IMG/VR virus record: IMGVR_UViG_3300006735_000194
Span: 1 to 26,673 of that record
Length of the DNA: 26,673 nucleotides
Source: a virus
Reading direction: 5' to 3' (one strand)
Below the pieces are notes generated by a model. That model ran no database searches. It saw only the letters and a list, made by a program, of their open reading frames with translations, and was not told where the DNA came from. Of this stretch, positions 25,622-26,673 are shown one piece after another (position 1 is the stretch's first letter; each line of letters opens with the position of its first letter). Both the position numbers and the translations under genes were made by a program.

Positions 25622-25631
25622 ATTATAAATA
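25622..25631 (-). promoter_or_regulatory. TATTTATAAT motif before HD-domain gene
   Basis: The decamer lies 14 nt before the ATG at 25607, within the 103-nt A/T-only-looking gap that separates the lipoprotein gene from the next cluster. As TATAAT with a short leader it would be a reasonable -10 box. No convincing -35 element was found. On the plus strand it reads TATAAATA. Confidence 0.3.
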
Positions 25632-25710
25632 AAATATAATAAATAAAAATAAAATTAATTAAATAATTTAATAATATTAATAAGGTAATAAAAATAATTC
25701 GAAAAAGCAA

Positions 25711-26232
25711 CTATTCTATAATAATTTTTATTTCATAGTACTGAGAAGCATATTTTGAACCACCATCCCAATATATTTCTGCATTAATTGTAAGTATTTC
25801 TCCTTCAAAACTAGGAGGAAAAGGGCCTATAATACGTTTTCCCCACTTTCTTCCTTCAACTGATGGAGTATATTCCGTATTATTAGGGGAATTATTAAGG
25901 TAAATTGTAGTTGATTGAACTATTTCTAACACTTCTCCATTAGGTAAAGTCCAAGAAGCAGGAGATTCCATAGCTGCCTGTACTACCCCCATGTCATTAT
26001 AGTAGTAATAAGGGTCAACATCATCAGCTTCTATAAAAATATCAAACCTTGGGTAGTATTCTCCATCAAAATCTAAATCTACTCTATAAACACCGTTTGA
26101 ATCTTGAGGATAAGGCAAATATATACGAGCATTACAAGGTACATCACCACATAAAGGAGGATTTACATCTTCAGGAGTACATCCTAAAGTAAAAATAAAT
26201 AATAATAATAGTAAAATTTTATTTAATCTCAT
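25711..26232 (-). CDS. Putative phage-encoded lipoprotein (173 aa)
   Basis: The N-terminus RLNKILLLLLFIFTLGC is a short basic n-region, hydrophobic core and L-G-C lipobox, with acylation expected at Cys18. The mature protein begins CTPEDVNPP. Acidic residues soon after the acylated cysteine resemble the lipoprotein export signal used by Bacteroidota to send lipoproteins to the cell surface. The rest is beta-rich and Tyr/Asp-rich, with two more cysteines at C28 and C33 (LCGDVPC), and it ends YEIKIIIE. No family is recognised. A phage lipoprotein expressed in the host could block superinfection, aid lysis or alter the surface; this is speculation. It is separated from the structural operon and has its own candidate promoter. 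Confidence 0.72.
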   Translation of the reverse strand: MRLNKILLLLLFIFTLGCTPEDVNPPLCGDVPCNARIYLPYPQDSNGVYRVDLDFDGEYYPRFDIFIEADDVDPYYYYNDMGVVQAAMESPASWTLPNGEVLEIVQSTTIYLNNSPNNTEYTPSVEGRKWGKRIIGPFPPSFEGEILTINAEIYWDGGSKYASQYYEIKIIIE

Positions 26233-26244
26233 AACCGTTTTAAT

Positions 26245-26261
26245 TTATATTATTAATATAA
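26245..26261. repeat. 17-nt A/T palindrome upstream of the lipoprotein gene
   Basis: TTATATTA and TAATATAA flank a single central base, giving a perfect inverted repeat that overlaps the candidate -10 box. It begins 12 nt before the lipoprotein start codon. It could be an operator, but in such AT-rich DNA a chance palindrome is also plausible. Confidence 0.35.
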
Positions 26262-26283
26262 GAAATAATTTTGTTAGTAACAA
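26255..26283 (-). promoter_or_regulatory. Candidate sigma-70-like promoter for the lipoprotein gene
   Basis: On the minus strand TTGTTA (26283-26278) and TATATT (26260-26255) are separated by exactly 17 nt, a good bacterial -35/-10 arrangement. It ends 22 nt before the ATG at 26232. It fits a gene transcribed by host polymerase, separately from the late operon. Chance occurrence is possible in this AT-rich context. Confidence 0.4.
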
Positions 26284-26284
26284 C

Positions 26285-26357
26285 TTTTTTGGGGGGTTTT
26301 TATAGTTTTTTCAAAGAGCGTAGCTCGCCGCGCAAACGCGCGAAGTTGCCCCGAAGA
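26285..26357. other. GC-rich hairpin island with homopolymer tract (non-coding)
   Basis: In a 238-nt gap without a gene, a short GC-rich block interrupts very AT-rich DNA. It contains a CGCGC/GCGCG stem with a 4-nt loop (26329-26342) and a GAGC-GTA-GCTC stem (26316-26326). The string CTTCG appears twice on the minus strand at 26355-26340. Next to it is a T6-G6-T5 tract (26285-26301; C6 on the minus strand). It might terminate transcription from the 64-aa gene, but the U-run after the hairpins is short. No ORF crosses it. Confidence 0.5.
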
Positions 26358-26470
26358 TTTTTAGTATGTATCTATTAGATTTAATATTAGTAAATATATA
26401 ATCAACCATCTATACACAGAAACTCTAGTAGAGAAATGTATATATTAAGTAGAATTAGTAGATTAACTGT

Positions 26471-26665
26471 CTAGTCTTCGTCAGTATTGGTGTATCCGTA
26501 GTAGTTATTCATAAAACTTACAATGACCGTTGGCCATAAAAGGATAGATGCAATGGATTCGCTATTTGAAAGTATTGGTTTGTGGAATGCCCATAGAGTA
26601 AGATTAAGTCCTAACGAAAAAACAAATCCAATCGATAAATAAAGTATAATAAAATTTAATAACAT
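26471..26665 (-). CDS. Small two-helix membrane protein (64 aa)
   Basis: Two hydrophobic segments are evident: residues ~2-26 (LLNFIILYLSIGFVFSLGLN...) and ~37-52 (IASILLWPTVIVSFMN). A short polar loop with HKPILSNSES separates them and an acidic end YTNTDED follows. Size and layout fit many small phage inner-membrane proteins of unknown role. Holins can look like this, but no diagnostic feature is present and lysis genes are not otherwise seen. It starts 8 nt from the window edge with no Shine-Dalgarno visible, and it is followed by a 238-nt gap. Confidence 0.55.
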   Translation of the reverse strand: MLLNFIILYLSIGFVFSLGLNLTLWAFHKPILSNSESIASILLWPTVIVSFMNNYYGYTNTDED

Positions 26666-26673
26666 AATGTATA

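Noticed and set aside
25608-25710. Terminator or small gene in the A/T-only gap after the lipoprotein gene
   Set aside because: No stable hairpin followed by a T-run and no credible ORF can be seen.

Overview
The window is a stretch of an AT-rich tailed-phage genome. It carries the baseplate and tail-fibre module of a contractile-tailed (T4-like) myovirus, almost certainly lytic. Every gene I can support lies on the minus strand, so transcription runs from high to low coordinates. Genes are tightly packed, with 1-20 nt overlaps or gaps of a few bases. Recognisable T4-type proteins are a gp25-like and a gp6-like baseplate wedge subunit, a gp5-like central spike and a gp55-like late sigma factor. 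Start codons are preceded by A/T-rich sequence with no good Shine-Dalgarno motif, and one gene encodes a lipoprotein whose mature N-terminus is acidic. Together these weakly suggest a Bacteroidota (flavobacterium-like) host. That host call is an inference.

Layout in transcription order: (1) 26665-25711, a small two-helix membrane protein, a GC-rich hairpin island with a C6 tract, and a lipoprotein with its own candidate promoter. (2) 25607-23499, an HD-domain phosphohydrolase, a membrane-anchored coiled-coil protein, the gp55-like sigma factor and a small acidic protein. (3) 23493-17331, baseplate hub and wedge: gp5-like spike, basic coiled-coil protein, small helical protein, gp25, gp6, a DNRLRE-like beta protein and a small coiled-coil protein. 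(4) 17338-8266, a very large (1420 aa) tail protein with a P2 gpI/T4 gp7-like core, then four structural proteins, two of which share a C-terminal domain. (5) 8236-7957, an intergenic group I intron-like catalytic RNA core with no ORF. (6) 7932-1, four fibre genes: one ending in a tail-collar domain, then three mutually related Gly/Ser-rich repeat fibres, the last running off the window edge.

Together the genes would build the baseplate (spike, wedges, periphery) and a set of host-recognition fibres. The sigma factor presumably directs late transcription of these structural genes. The most unusual element is the group I ribozyme core. Its P3-P9 helices can all be traced by eye, but it sits between a stop codon and the next start codon. 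The P1 partner expected just upstream is missing, and a matching sequence lies at its 3' end instead. The fibre array is also notable for repeated protein and DNA modules that could recombine.
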